DNA of 64,000 nt, taken from NCBI GenBank assembly GCA_030268105.1, contig BSDZ01000024.1, forward strand, positions 2,189,412-2,253,411, given 5' to 3'. Positions 10,905 through 21,496 of this stretch are shown here, piece by piece; the first letter of the stretch is position 1, and each line of letters begins with the position of its first letter. The DNA comes from Volvox africanus (lineage: Eukaryota; Chlorophyta; Chlorophyceae; Chlamydomonadales; Volvocaceae). The position numbers and the translations under genes were made by a program. The notes beneath the pieces are model-generated. The model searched no databases and had not been told where the DNA came from. It saw only the letters and a list, made by a program, of their open reading frames with translations.

Positions 10905-11035
10905 ATGATTCCTTACCTTGCTGAAACTGTCTTGTACTTCTTCTCTTGCGCCTCCTTTTCCTTGCGCTTACCCTTCTTCCTCTTACATGTGCACGTCCTT
11001 GCCATCGTCGGCTGCTATCGTCGCCGCTGTCCCAG
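10905..11035 (+). CDS. Possible first exon of a membrane protein
   Basis: An ATG at 10905 opens 43 codons (MIPYLAETVLYFFSCASFSL, then FFLLHVHVLAIVGCYRRRC) running directly to a consensus donor CCCAG/GTGAGC at 11036. The hydrophobicity partly follows from the pyrimidine-rich DNA. No second exon could be joined with confidence, so this is only a candidate. Confidence 0.2.
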
Positions 11036-12135
11036 GTGAGCTCACGTGAGACTGTGCTTCGTTTGGTTGGCGTGCGTGCGGTCGTCAGGGTAGCCCGGGC
11101 TGGTTTGGAGGCTAGTCGATGGGGTCGATGGGAAAGAAGGAGGGTTGGGAGGTACACGCACATGACAGCACCAGCGGTCAGCTTTCCGATTTCGCGCTTC
11201 CTAATTCCGTGAACCCAACATTTTTTAGGCGATACCTTTTCGCCGCCATCAGCAGCAAGGCCAATAGTAAACTTTATTATGGATCGTATTGCCTCATTTC
11301 CGGCTTCTATTTGTGGCCTTACCGGTTACATAGGTTACGTTCAAACGTTCTCACTTTCCCTACCTTGGACGGAGTTACACATCGTCCTTCACCACCGCGG
11401 CTAGTCATGCTTTACAGCAGCCTCTACAGAGGTATCATGTCTTGTTTATTCATCTTCCCCTCGTCACACTTCCTCAACCATGCCGGACACAGCATAGCAT
11501 ACAAATAATCGCGTGACAACCTGTAGGATTATGACTATAATGGCAAGGGTCTAATGTCTAATTATGACGATGTTATCTCGATTGCGAGCTCTTTATTAGA
11601 GCTAGCTAGCATAATACAACACATCCCAAATAACCCAGCACAACTTACGGTCTCCCCCGGTCCCCGCTATGGTAAACCATGTGACATGCAATCAGGTTAC
11701 AAGCCACCTGCTGCCACACCTCTCGACCGGCTCGGCTCCATCGCTGCATGTGATGCGATTGGCGGCACATTGGCAGCTGCAGTGGGCCTGCAGTACAGCG
11801 CAGAGAAATGTCATTCTATACGGGCCTTATACACATGGTTCCTGCCCGGGCAATTGACGGGCAGTGATGTCATGCACCTGTAGGACATAGCCCTAAGTCC
11901 TGCTGAATAGGACGCGCTCTTCAGTCATGTATGTATGGCCTCCATCATCAATGCAGTCTTCCTCTGTGCACTTCCTATCTCCCAGTCCTATTGGGGTTTG
12001 CTTGAGCGACGGTGTGCTGGTTGCAGTATTGTAACTTGCTGCTGGTTACTGACATGGTGCCTGACATGAACCCAAACAAACTTCCCACACACGCTCCCAC
12101 ATCCTTGTCCCCATTAGTTACACTTTGGTCAGTAT
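11036..12135. other. No supported gene
   Basis: Short plus-strand frames at 11119-11508 and 11554-11883 lack recognisable domains or paired splice sites. Nothing else is recognised up to the transposon edge at 12136. Confidence 0.4.
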
Positions 12136-12175
12136 CACTATAACAAGAGATTCGTGCGTTAGGCTCGCGTTAGGC
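12136..12175 (+). repeat. Left terminal inverted repeat
   Basis: Begins CACTATAACAAG and continues into GTGCGTTAGGC. It matches the complement of 16972-17011 over about 38 bases with single-base gaps. Confidence 0.8.
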
Positions 12176-12545
12176 TGCGTTAGGGCGCGTATGTGTGCGT
12201 AAGGTTGCGTTTTGTGCGTTAGAGATTGCGTTAGCCTAACGCGAGCCTAACACAAAGAAATAGAAAACTTGACAGAACGTCTGTTATAGTGCGTCGTTTT
12301 CAAGTTTGTTTAAATGAAAACAATATTTATAATGAGTATAAAAGTTCCCTGCAATTTTTATTACGTTTCGTGGTGCTCGAAAATCGGGGGCTTGCGTATG
12401 TTCTAACGCGAGCCTAACGCAAACCTAACGCATGCGATCGCAAACCTAACGCACGCGTTAACTTCACGCAAACAGCTTGCGTATATCTTGCGTACAGTGC
12501 GTTACCATACGCACGTAACGCACTGTAACGCAGTTTACGCAAAGT
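12153..12545. repeat. Left subterminal GCGTTAGG repeats
   Basis: Two clusters (about 12153-12255 and 12400-12545) contain many copies of GCGTTAGG and its complement CCTAACGC in both orientations, some forming hairpins. Between them is an AT-rich spacer. By analogy with En/Spm these would be binding sites for an element-encoded protein. Confidence 0.75.
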
Positions 12546-13213
12546 TTATGTAGATAGCGCATAATAATGTTCGGAGCACGGGTTCGCCGGATTTATTTAG
12601 TTTGCTTACTTCCTCTTATTGTGCAGTAGCATTGGAGACTTTGTGCATAAGATATCTTCAAAGTTAATTTCAATTTAGGATAGCGCTATGAATATTAGTC
12701 GTTGTACAAGAGATTGCTCTGGTGAACGCTTGTTAACATCGCTAAATCGCTACCATTATATGGATTTAGAACCTGTACATGTGGCTTACTTTGTAACATA
12801 AAACTCTTAAGTGCCACACATGTCTGTTCATGGCTACCTTTCTAGTTATGGAAGGGTTTCTAATTATTGAGCAGCAAGCTGCCGGAGTTAGCAAGCGTGG
12901 GTAAGGATCGCAGAAAGTTGGCAACAGCAAACCTTACACAGTAGCCAGGCAACAATGTTGCCAGATGGAGACCCAAACAAAGTCACCAAGAGCCACAGTT
13001 ACACATCGAGCAGGCCCCCAAAATTATATAGCCTTTTCCGGCAAGCACCATAGCAGCTTTGCGTAGGTGTGAAAATTGACCATGAAAATTGACCATGTGT
13101 GAGACGTACTCTATGACCCCAATGCTTCCCAAATCCAGACATATTGCAAGGCAGATTAGTTCAATCGCTGCACGGGAATGAATACTTCAACGGATTCACG
13201 CCACAATTTTCAG

Positions 13214-15958
13214 CACGGTTATTATTTTGTCATCGCATAAAAAACGTCATGCATATTTTAAGGGGAAGGCTTGGAACAAGGCTCAGAAGAAACTAACTAT
13301 CCATATATCCCTAAAACAGCCATCTGTTCAATTGGTATCCCCTGAAGTAAGCAGAATCAGTATACGAAAGGATCATGATCGTGGTGAGCCATCAAAGCGG
13401 AACAGGTCATATGAGCAGGCCGCCATCAACAAAGCCGTCCGCGACAACGTGCCGTACAACCTCGACAGCAGCCTGAAGAATCCATGGGTCCTCATTGCGA
13501 AGGATATTCAACGTGTGCCGCATCTGCAGCCCGTTTGGGATAAGTGCTTTGCTGCTGGCTTTGCACAAGTGGCTGACTTACAGCCAAGAGTTACGGTCGA
13601 CTGCTTCAAGAAGAAATGGCAAAAGTACGTACATGTTTATTTTCCTACTGTTATGCTTCTAGTGATTATCTTGTTTGTGGTCATCATGCATGCCATCCAT
13701 ATCATTAGCTTACTTTCAGTGGGGACAGACAACAATAGAATGAAGCATGCACAGTATAAAAAGTAAGCACTTTTATTCGGTGCATCCCATGTACTTTGTA
13801 GATACGCAACGGATTACAATGCCCAACATGCAAGGTACAAAAAGGTGAAGGCCACCCAAAAGGAGGAACTTGCCTGCAAGCCAGGTTTGTGAGCTGGTAC
13901 TGCTACTTGTCATCCATATACTTTTTTACAACATATTTTGATCAGGTTGTTTGATAAAAAAATCCTTTCTATGTATTTTGAAAAATGGAATATGGGGTAA
14001 ACGCGGGCCAAAGATTTGTTTTACGACAAAGGACATGTCATGCCGCTTACGCTATGTACGGGATTACAAAAACTTTCGACAATGATGTGTATCATGGCAT
14101 CTGGCGTTGATGTTCGTCTTCACATTATTTTTATGTAGATGAGTTTGAGAAGAAGCCATGGAAGAAGCTGTGGAACAAGGAGTCTTGGGCAGCCTGGAGG
14201 AGCTTCAAGTACGCTCAGCCAGATAACCCAGATGCGGGTCCCAGTGAGCGCCGCATTGTGATGGAGGATTTAAATGTGACAGATCGGCAACAGGAGCTTA
14301 TTAATGCACTTGCGCAGCGGAAGCAGATTGAAAGCAGTAAGACATCCTTTGCCGTACCAGCCACTCCAGTGCCGGTTGGAGCTGGTGGAACAGCTCAGCA
14401 TACACCAGGCCTTGGTGCACTGGAGTTGCCAAAAGGCACTACGGTAAGATGCGATTATGCATGTGTTCACTTTAATTATTGCTGCTGCTTCGCCACCATA
14501 ATAGTACGTACTTCTTAGTATGTTTGCAGAAAGTACATCACAGTTCATGCATAACCTTTGTTTTTTATTTTAGCTAGTACAACAATAACAATGTTTTCAT
14601 GCCTTTATTTCCTTGTTTACAAAATGCTTAATTGCTACCAAACCGCAGAAAAGCGGCCGAAATGACGAGCCGCCAGGAACTCAGGATGGGCGCACTAGCA
14701 AACGCAAAAAGTAGCCCGCACATGGTGAAGATGCATTGATGATGGTGCTGGCTACCAATGCAGCTCGCATACATCAGAAGGAGGAGATCCAGGCCGCTAG
14801 ACGCCGACAGGTTAGTCCAAATAATAGTGGTAAAGAGAGTGGTTGATGGGGTGTGCAAATTTCCAGGCGCGCTTAGCAAGGTTATTGCAGGATGGGTGAT
14901 GTACATTATTGCATGTACAGGGATGTACAGGTCATTAATGTCCTTTAACCTGTTTTCTCCTTTTTGTCTTTTATGTAATTGTTCCTATTTTCCTCAAACA
15001 TACTTCCTTTTCATGTAGGCAAAGAGTCCACAGCCCTCTAAGGCAAGGAACTCCAGCAGGAATGCTACGAACTCAAGCAAGGCGGCAGCGAAAAAGGTAC
15101 AGCCCATTAATGAATATTCATCCTGTCTTCCCGTTTTAGTGAGTTGTAATTTTATGTTTCGTTCTATTCTTTTAATTTGCTGCGTGCTTTGTGGTTTGAT
15201 GTGGTATACGTCGATTTGTTTTTCTCTTTTTAAATAGAAAATACAAGCTTATAATTTCTAAAATCCTATATGTATGTTAACGGTGGCCCTTGAAGGTAAC
15301 AAACGACGGCGATGTGCAGCCATCCATGAAAGTGAGACGGACAAGCACGGGCATCAAAAGAAAGGTACAATATATTGAGGCCCGAGATTAATTACTTTTT
15401 AATTATATTTGCTATCACTACCTAGTCCCTTCACGTATTTTGGACCAGCAGGTGCCGGTGGAAGACAAGTCTACGGACGGTGACGACAATAATGACAGTT
15501 ACGACCACCGGCGAAAGAAGGTAGATTTCCTGAGTTCAGCTTGTTGTCTTAATTTCCTGCTTGTATGAATGTAATATTCTAATATGTGTTGTTTCGACTG
15601 ATAAAGGTCAAGAGTGCTTCAGAAGATGTGCGATGTACACCGGCACGACGTCAACGTGGGAGCTCAGGGAATAAGAAGAAACAGGTAACAAAGTGTCCAC
15701 ATACATAGTTCCTAGAAGCACTGCCCATCCTAGACATGATTAAAAATATCGTAACCGAAAATGATTGCTGGGTCGTGTCGGCTTAATTTACCTTTATATA
15801 TATGCATGTAAATAAGTATAATTTTTCTTTTCTGAACTTTTCAGGAGTTGTTTGAGGAGGAGGTGAGCAAGGACGAGAGGAGTGAGGACGAGCAGGATGA
15901 TGCCACCAGTGCGCGAGAGGACGACGACAACGGCGATAGTGAAATAGAAGACTATTAG
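13214..15958 (+). pseudogene. Nine-exon gene in the transposon: Myb/SANT-like, Lys/Arg-rich protein, interrupted by in-frame TAG
   Basis: Exons are 13214-13624, 13802-13884, 14139-14443, 14649-14810, 15019-15096, 15296-15364, 15452-15520, 15607-15684 and 15845-15958. Every donor is GT, every acceptor AG, and all phases match. Exons 1-2 encode a helix-rich region (NPWVLIAKDIQRVPHLQPVW, then VTVDCFKKKWQKYATDYNAQ) resembling trihelix/Myb-SANT-like DNA-binding domains. Exon 3 adds PWKKLWNKESWAAWRSFKYA. Exons 5-9 are highly charged, ending in an acidic tail (DDDNGDSEIEDY). Exon 4 has a TAG at 14712-14714 after SKRKK, yet the same frame continues sensibly (EDALMMVLATNAARIHQKEE) to its donor. The first visible exon has no in-frame ATG, so a 5' exon is missing or unseen. 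It probably binds the subterminal repeats, in the manner of TNPA. No catalytic domain is seen. Confidence 0.65.
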
Positions 15959-16439
15959 ATAGAACTAACATCTATCATGTTTGTTTCTAAGCTTATGTTA
16001 GAGCGGGCTGCTAAATGTGCGGTGGCAGATGAAGTTAGGATGTATGTACCTAATGATGATTGAAATGATTGGTGCATGGTACAAATGATTATTTAACTCA
16101 TAAACAAAATTTGATTGGCAGGATTGGATGTGTAGAAATTTGATTGTTTCGTTGAATTAATGGGTAGTCACTCACCAATGGCTGCTTACCTGGATGCTTT
16201 CCGAATAATGAGCTGTAAATTATTGCCTAAAATATCTTCATCTGTCAAAACTGAAATCCTATTGATATTCTTCATAACAGCTACGTACATTATGACAGGA
16301 TGGTTTCCGTACACACAAATATAATTCTGCAGCGGGTGGGCAAAACAGCAAACAATAACAGGAACGATAACTGAAACAGTAAAGAAATAACCAGAACGAC
16401 CAAAAGTAGTTGCAGTGAGCAAGAATGCGAGGCTGCCTC

Positions 16440-17000
16440 GTACGCAAAGCGAAAGTGGCGCGAATGTTGCTATCGCACGCGTAAGACCTTGCGAAAGCGT
16501 GTGAATATGTTAGTTACATGCGTATAAAACTTTTACGCAACCCACAACTGCTAGCTATGTACGCATTATTCGCAGCATACGCAAGCATGCGTTAATGCGC
16601 GTTAGGCGTGCTTATATTGTGCGTTAGAGAACTTTAAGTGCGTTAACTTCCATGTACGCTATGTATTTTTGCTTGCGTATGGGTCTCTAACGCTTGCGTT
16701 GCGTTAGGCCTAATGCACACCTTAGAATCTATGTGGGTGCGTTTGACATTGCGTAAGTTTGCGTTAGGTTGCGTTAGCTAACGCAAAGTAAACGCAAACA
16801 TTTTCGTTCCCTCCCAAAAAAGTTTATTTGCGATTGTGTTAGGTGCGTTAGGATTGCGTTAGCGATATGCAAACAATAACGCAATGCGTTTGATTTGCGT
16901 TAGGCTTTGCGTTAGCTTGCGTTAGTTCGCGTTAAGCTTGCGTTAGGCTTGCGTTAGGGGTCCCTAATGCGAGCCTAACGCGAGCTAACGCACGAATTCC
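16440..17000. repeat. Right subterminal GCGTTAGG repeats
   Basis: Dense copies of GCGTTAGG and variants, mostly in one orientation from about 16590 to 16975, then inverted at the very end. They mirror the cluster at the left end and define the element's internal boundary. Confidence 0.75.
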
Positions 17001-17011
17001 TTGTTATAGTG
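16972..17011 (-). repeat. Right terminal inverted repeat
   Basis: Ends TTGTTATAGTG at 17011, the complement of the left terminus, and is followed by the TAT duplication. Confidence 0.8.
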
Positions 17012-17689
17012 TATGGACACCGCACATTTAGAGTACGCATTCAAAGAGCCTGACACTATGGCTACAGAAAATTGCATTAGGGGTGCGTTATGTCGCGTTT
17101 TGCTGTGTAAAGCTGGTCTAATCATGGGGTGAATTACTGTGAACATAACGCACGGCTGTTAAACAGCAGAAGGAAAACAGCATGCAAAATCTCACTTCTG
17201 CAAAAAGGTATGATTCAGCAAGACTATTTGTGTAAATAAACGAGCATAATGTAAAAACAATATGCAGTTTCACGCAAGTTCAAAAATACGGGAAAGCAAA
17301 TAGGCAATCACATTAGGCAATCACATCGAAACTCATGAAAAAGCAAAGCATAAAGCTCGATCACGTTCCTGGGAAGCGTTAGGCAGTTAAAAGTTTACTG
17401 TTAGGCAACTGGGGGCGGCACAACTGGGGGAGAGGCTGTTGTTTCTGTGCACGAGGGGTTGGTGAGGCCAGCAAGCAGAGTCAATGGTCGGTAACTGCTG
17501 GTGGCTGCTGCTGGGGGCAGGGGCGGGGGCACGAGGGGGGATGGCGGAATGCTTTAAGGTTTTACTTTTACAATTATATTATATATTATCCAGGTTTTCA
17601 TCAAGGAATTATACATATCTTAAAAAACATTTTCAGGTTTCCGTTGTTGGAATAAAAACGTTTGGAGCATTCCAATACTGTAATGATTA
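17012..17689. other. No supported gene
   Basis: AT-rich flank to the right of the transposon. It has isolated CGCATTAGG-like words (17070-17100) but no gene or defined repeat. Confidence 0.4.
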
Positions 17690-17820
17690 ATGATCATGGT
17701 GATGGCGACAGCGACAAGGAATGGTGACGGTGACCGTGATGCTATGGCGGTGACAGGGATGGGGAGGGTGACAGTGACAGTGACCACGAGGGTGGCAGTG
17801 ATCGCAACGGTGAGGGCGAC
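17690..17820 (+). repeat. Degenerate GGTGACRGT minisatellite
   Basis: Imperfect repeats of GGTGACGG/GGTGACAG words (about 6-12 bases). A similar tract recurs at about 18960-19100. Confidence 0.6.
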
Positions 17821-18348
17821 TCCCTTCTTGTCTTGATGTCTATGAGTGTGTGTCTATCCGTCCGTTTCACTCCCCCTATACCTGCTCCTGTCCAGGCCTG
17901 TCCCATAACATATCAGAGCCACCCCATATACATGTCGTCCCCTCCCAACACCGTCACAGTCGTTCCCTGACGGCACGAGCTGGCGCGTGCACTGGAGCCA
18001 CCTTGTGTGTTGGAGCTGTCACGTGCGCTGGCCACGACTCGTGCGCCCCTGCAGGGTCACGTGTACTTGAGCTAATAAATGCGAAGGATCACTTTAATAA
18101 TACACTGCCGGTGGGTAATATACAAGTGGATATAAGATTGACCACGGGATGAGGACACCACGGGGATATGATGGAGGGGAGGGAGGCAGGAAAAGGGGGC
18201 GGGGATCACTGGCGTGGAAAGGGGCGGGGCGCTGCGGTGGTGGAAGCTTGAGAGGCGTGCTGTGCAAGGGAGGGTGGGGTGGCGTGCCGCGCAGTGGGCG
18301 TGGCGTGTTGGGGAACGGTGCGTGGACGGGGGACTGGGATGTAAGTGG

Positions 18349-18770
18349 GCACTATGGTACGATGATGTTACATGTTTTGGCGTGCTCTAAAATGCGTGAC
18401 GTTTGGAACGTGCTTTTGGTGCCCCCATCTTGGCGCATGCAGGTGCATTGGAACAATCTGCAATGTGCGCTGTTGGTAAAAACACACGCAGGTAGTAGGG
18501 CCGAACGGGGGACGGGGAGATAGGCGGGGAGACGGCAAGGGGACGGGGACTGGGGAGGGGCCCAAAAAGGAGAAAGGGGCGGAGCGCGTGGGCAGGGGTT
18601 TTTACCGTAACAGCAGGGGGGTAATGTAACGGGGTTTTGCATGTTGTAAGATGCCTGACGTGTGGCATATGCTTTTGTTGTCCCCATCTTGGCGCCTATG
18701 CAGGTGCATATGGGGCAATCTGCAATGTGTGCTGGCAACAGACGCAGGTATGGCCAAACGGGGTACAAGG
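18349..18770 (+). repeat. Diverged tandem duplication, about 160 bp unit, spacing about 260 bp
   Basis: 18349-18510 and 18612-18770 share ordered blocks: ATGTT, GCGTGACGT/GCCTGACGT, TTTTGGTGCCCCCATCTTGG, GCAGGTGCAT, CAATCTGCAATGTG and ACGCAGGTA. Indels and substitutions put identity at perhaps 75-80%. G-rich DNA fills the gaps. Long minus-strand Pro-rich frames across it follow from this composition. Confidence 0.6.
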
Positions 18771-18959
18771 AGAGGGACGGGGACAGGCGAGGCTTGACGG
18801 GGCCTGGGGCGGGTGCGGAGGGGGAAAGGGGCGGTCTGCGAGGGAAACAGGGGAGGCGGTCGTGGGCGGTCGTGGGTATAGCGTGCGGGGTATGGGGGTG
18901 GTGTGTGGGGGAAGGGGTCTCAAGCGGCGTGCGGGGAAAAAGGGCACGGCAATGGCGAC

Positions 18960-19100
18960 GCGGCCATTGACAGTGACGGGGACGGCAATTATGGTAACGC
19001 TGACAGGGAGGGATGGTGACGGGGACGGGGACTGCTACAGTGATGGCTACGGCGACAGGGAGGGGGAGGGGGAGAGCGTTACGTTGACAGCGGATATGAC
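18960..19100 (+). repeat. Second degenerate GTGACGGGGACGG minisatellite
   Basis: Imperfect repeats of GACGGGGACGG and GGTGAC words, related in composition to the tract at 17690. Confidence 0.55.
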
Positions 19101-19397
19101 GGCAATAATTTCGATGGAGAGGGGGACAATGTGACAGCATGGGGGTGGCAACAGGGAGGGGGGAGGGGGATGACGGAATGATGTTAGGGTTTGTCCGTGA
19201 CCCAGCACTTGGCATGTTGCACAAGTATCCATCAGCTGGCATCCTGTATGGCTACATGGTCACCCCTGGCTGGGTCTAGCACTCTTCAAGGAGCCCATCT
19301 GCATCCAATAGTTGATTACTTTATTTGTTTCTGCAGGATTGGCAGTCTAAGGTCTGTGTCTCAGTTGTCATCGGTCTTCTGGATGGTGGTAGCTGTG

Positions 19398-19450
19398 GTG
19401 TTATGCATGTGTGCTGTTCATGAAACATGCTCTGTGAGCCCACACAATCA
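19398..19450 (+). repeat. Direct repeat flanking duplicated segment A (left)
   Basis: 53-bp sequence beginning GTGTTATGCATGTGTGCTGT and ending CCACACAATCA. It recurs at 20776-20832 with one 4-bp CATG insertion. The two copies exactly bracket segment A. Confidence 0.85.
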
Positions 19451-20775
19451 GTGCTTAGGGCTTCGGTCCACACTCCCCCCAACACCCCACACGCCCGTGT
19501 GCAAACCCCGCACTACGAGTAGCCCCTTGACATGCATATGTATTATGTACCTTGAAGTATTCCCGCAGATTACCCCCGTTCCAGTATGTTGTCCCCCCCC
19601 CCCTTTTCCTCACCTGGGCATGTGCTGCTGCGTCTCCCCTGTGTTCCTACAAACAGCATGGAAAGACAACACGAAGAACAAACACACGTTCATATGTTTA
19701 CATGCCGGGGCACAAAGCACATCAACACGGTACGGCAATATCCCTTTCAACTTGAACAAATGACCCCTCCACCACCACACGTGTTTCATATCACTCCTGC
19801 AGCCTAATCCCGGTCCCTCACCCCCCCCCCCACACACACACAGACCCGTCACCCCTTCGCCCGCCACCACCACCACCACCACAATGACGACCACCACGAC
19901 CACCACGTCGAAGAAGAAGACACAGGAGACGAAGACGACCACCACGACCACCACCACCACCACTGCGTCAGCCTCCCTGCGTCAGCCTCCCTGCGTCAGC
20001 CTCCCTGCGTCCATCCTCCGATCCCTCCACACACCCCACACGCCTACGTGCCACTCTCCCCTCCTCACCAGAAATCCCTTCAGGCGAGGCATCAGAGCTG
20101 TGGGCTGAAGCTGCAACCACAACAGCGTTGCTACGACGGACGGAGCGGTAAATATACTACTACCACCAGAAGCCCTTTCCAAGTTAAGCCCATGGCGGCT
20201 TAAATGAGGTGAATTCCTAAAGGAGCGAGCAGAGGAACAGGGTAGCAGCAGCCCCAAGGGAAACGCACAGAGATTTGTTCATTGGATAGATTATCATACT
20301 ATTGTCATCATCATAATACTATTAGATCCTCTTTTTACATGCAGCCCGTATAGCTATGAGTCCCGCCGCCATTCTCAATCCCTGTGCGCCGCCACAACAC
20401 AACGCCACCACGTCGACCCAGTCCCTTCACGCATCACTACATCCACTGTGTCCCACTTTTACCTTGTCGACGCAGTGTAGAGACCGATTTCGCCGTCTCG
20501 TCAGAGACGTGACGCCTCTGATGCTCTCCAATGGCGACGCACCAATACACGAAGCTTTTCCTGCGGCGGCAATTTAGCATTCAACGATTTTGTTAACAAT
20601 ATATAAGTAAGAATGAGGATGTCTAATGCTTGACTTACTTGTGGGTGGCACTTTGTTGCGGCGGCACAAAAGATGGCGGCGTGACAACAAAATCCTACAA
20701 TTAGTGATAAAATGTGTGCTATATACCATTATATAAATATCTGACAATTGCAGCGAATGTGTAAAAAAACTAGTA
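19451..20775 (+). repeat. Duplicated segment, copy A (about 1.3 kb)
   Basis: Nearly identical to 27574-28868 (copy C). Differences are a few substitutions plus indels in C-runs, a CCACGACCA tract and a 14-bp GCGTCAGCCTCCCT repeat (three units here, two in C). A 73-codon frame at 20356 is broken by a one-base indel in C, so it is probably not coding. The two copies bracket the 31-bp and 16-bp minisatellites. No transposon ends are recognised. Confidence 0.9.
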
Positions 20776-20832
20776 GTGTTATGCATGTGTGCTGTTCATG
20801 AAACATGCATGCTCTGTGAGCCCACACAATCA
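20776..20832 (+). repeat. Direct repeat flanking duplicated segment A (right)
   Basis: Second copy of the 53-bp repeat at 19398, with a CATG insertion. Confidence 0.85.
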
Positions 20833-21113
20833 CCGAATGTATGTAGAAAGGGACAGCACAGACAGATGGTGTACAGCATATATACTCCAAATGTGTGCTA
20901 TTTGGGTTTATGGCGTGAGACCGATGGATGTCCATCATATGCGCGCCATAAGTGATGATGATTCCCTACGGTTTCGCACTCGGGAACCTACAAAATCATG
21001 GAAGGACTGCGAGACCTTCCGTTGGGTTTAGGGATTTTTATATAGTCATATATATTCATTATAGTAAATATACTATTAGGTCATGGCGTGGTGTGGTGTT
21101 GTGGCACGTGTGT

Positions 21114-21180
21114 GCATGGTTGAGCTAGGTGTGGTGTGGAGTTCGTCGTGGCGTCGTGGGTTCGATCCTACCCGGACTCG
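21114..21180 (+). other. Possible tRNA-derived (pol III) promoter remnant
   Basis: GGTTCGATCC at 21159-21168 matches the B-box consensus. A loose A-box-like GGTTGAGCTAGG lies about 40 bases upstream. No full tRNA fold is possible, so at most this is a SINE head or a chance match. Confidence 0.25.
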
Positions 21181-21454
21181 GTCGCACATCAGATGCGCGG
21201 CTGGGCGGCGGAAGTGGGATAGGTTCCGGGGCAACATGGGATGAAGAGAAGAAGGAGATGTACCTTTTGCCCAGTCCCAGTGCCAGTGTCGGGCCGCAGC
21301 CGGCCGAGGGGGCGGGGGCGGGGGCGGGGGCCGGGGGGAAGGGGAGACCAAGCTCCGAAACCAAGCTCCGAACCCCTCATCGTACGAACACACGTACACA
21401 GGTGTACACGTACCTGTGTACCCACTAACCCACTAAGGTTCACTCCCCCACCCC

Positions 21455-21496
21455 CCCTCCGCGGGGGGCCCGGGGGCCGGCCAGGCCCCCGGAAAT
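21455..21496. repeat. GC-only inverted repeat
   Basis: A run of nearly pure G and C (GGGGGGCCCGGGGGCCGGCC followed by AGGCCCCCGG) can fold into a strong hairpin. A T-rich tract follows at once. Confidence 0.55.

Larger units (their letters stand above)
12136..17011. mobile_element. CACTA-like DNA transposon, 4.9 kb, apparently complete ends
   Basis: Both ends carry the inverted terminus CACTATAACAAG, and similarity continues inward through ATTCGTGCGTTAG and CTCGCGTTAGGC. The element is flanked on each side by TAT, a three-base target duplication. A CACTA terminus, a 3-bp duplication and dense subterminal motif repeats are the marks of the CACTA/EnSpm (CMC) superfamily. It contains one multi-exon gene (13214-15958) for a basic putative DNA-binding protein. 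No DDE transposase is visible, so it is probably non-autonomous or split from its transposase. A PIF/Harbinger-like origin is an alternative, because those elements pair a Myb/SANT-like protein with a transposase, but their usual TWA target does not match. Confidence 0.7.

Noticed and set aside
12136..17011. PIF/Harbinger assignment
   Set aside because: The Myb/SANT-like gene would fit, but the TAT duplication and CACTA termini fit the CACTA superfamily better, and no Harbinger nuclease is seen.
20356..20577. 73-codon frame (MSPAAILNPCAPPQ...) in duplicated segment A
   Set aside because: The near-identical copy C has a one-base deletion that changes its C-terminus, and the composition is low-complexity. 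It is probably not coding.
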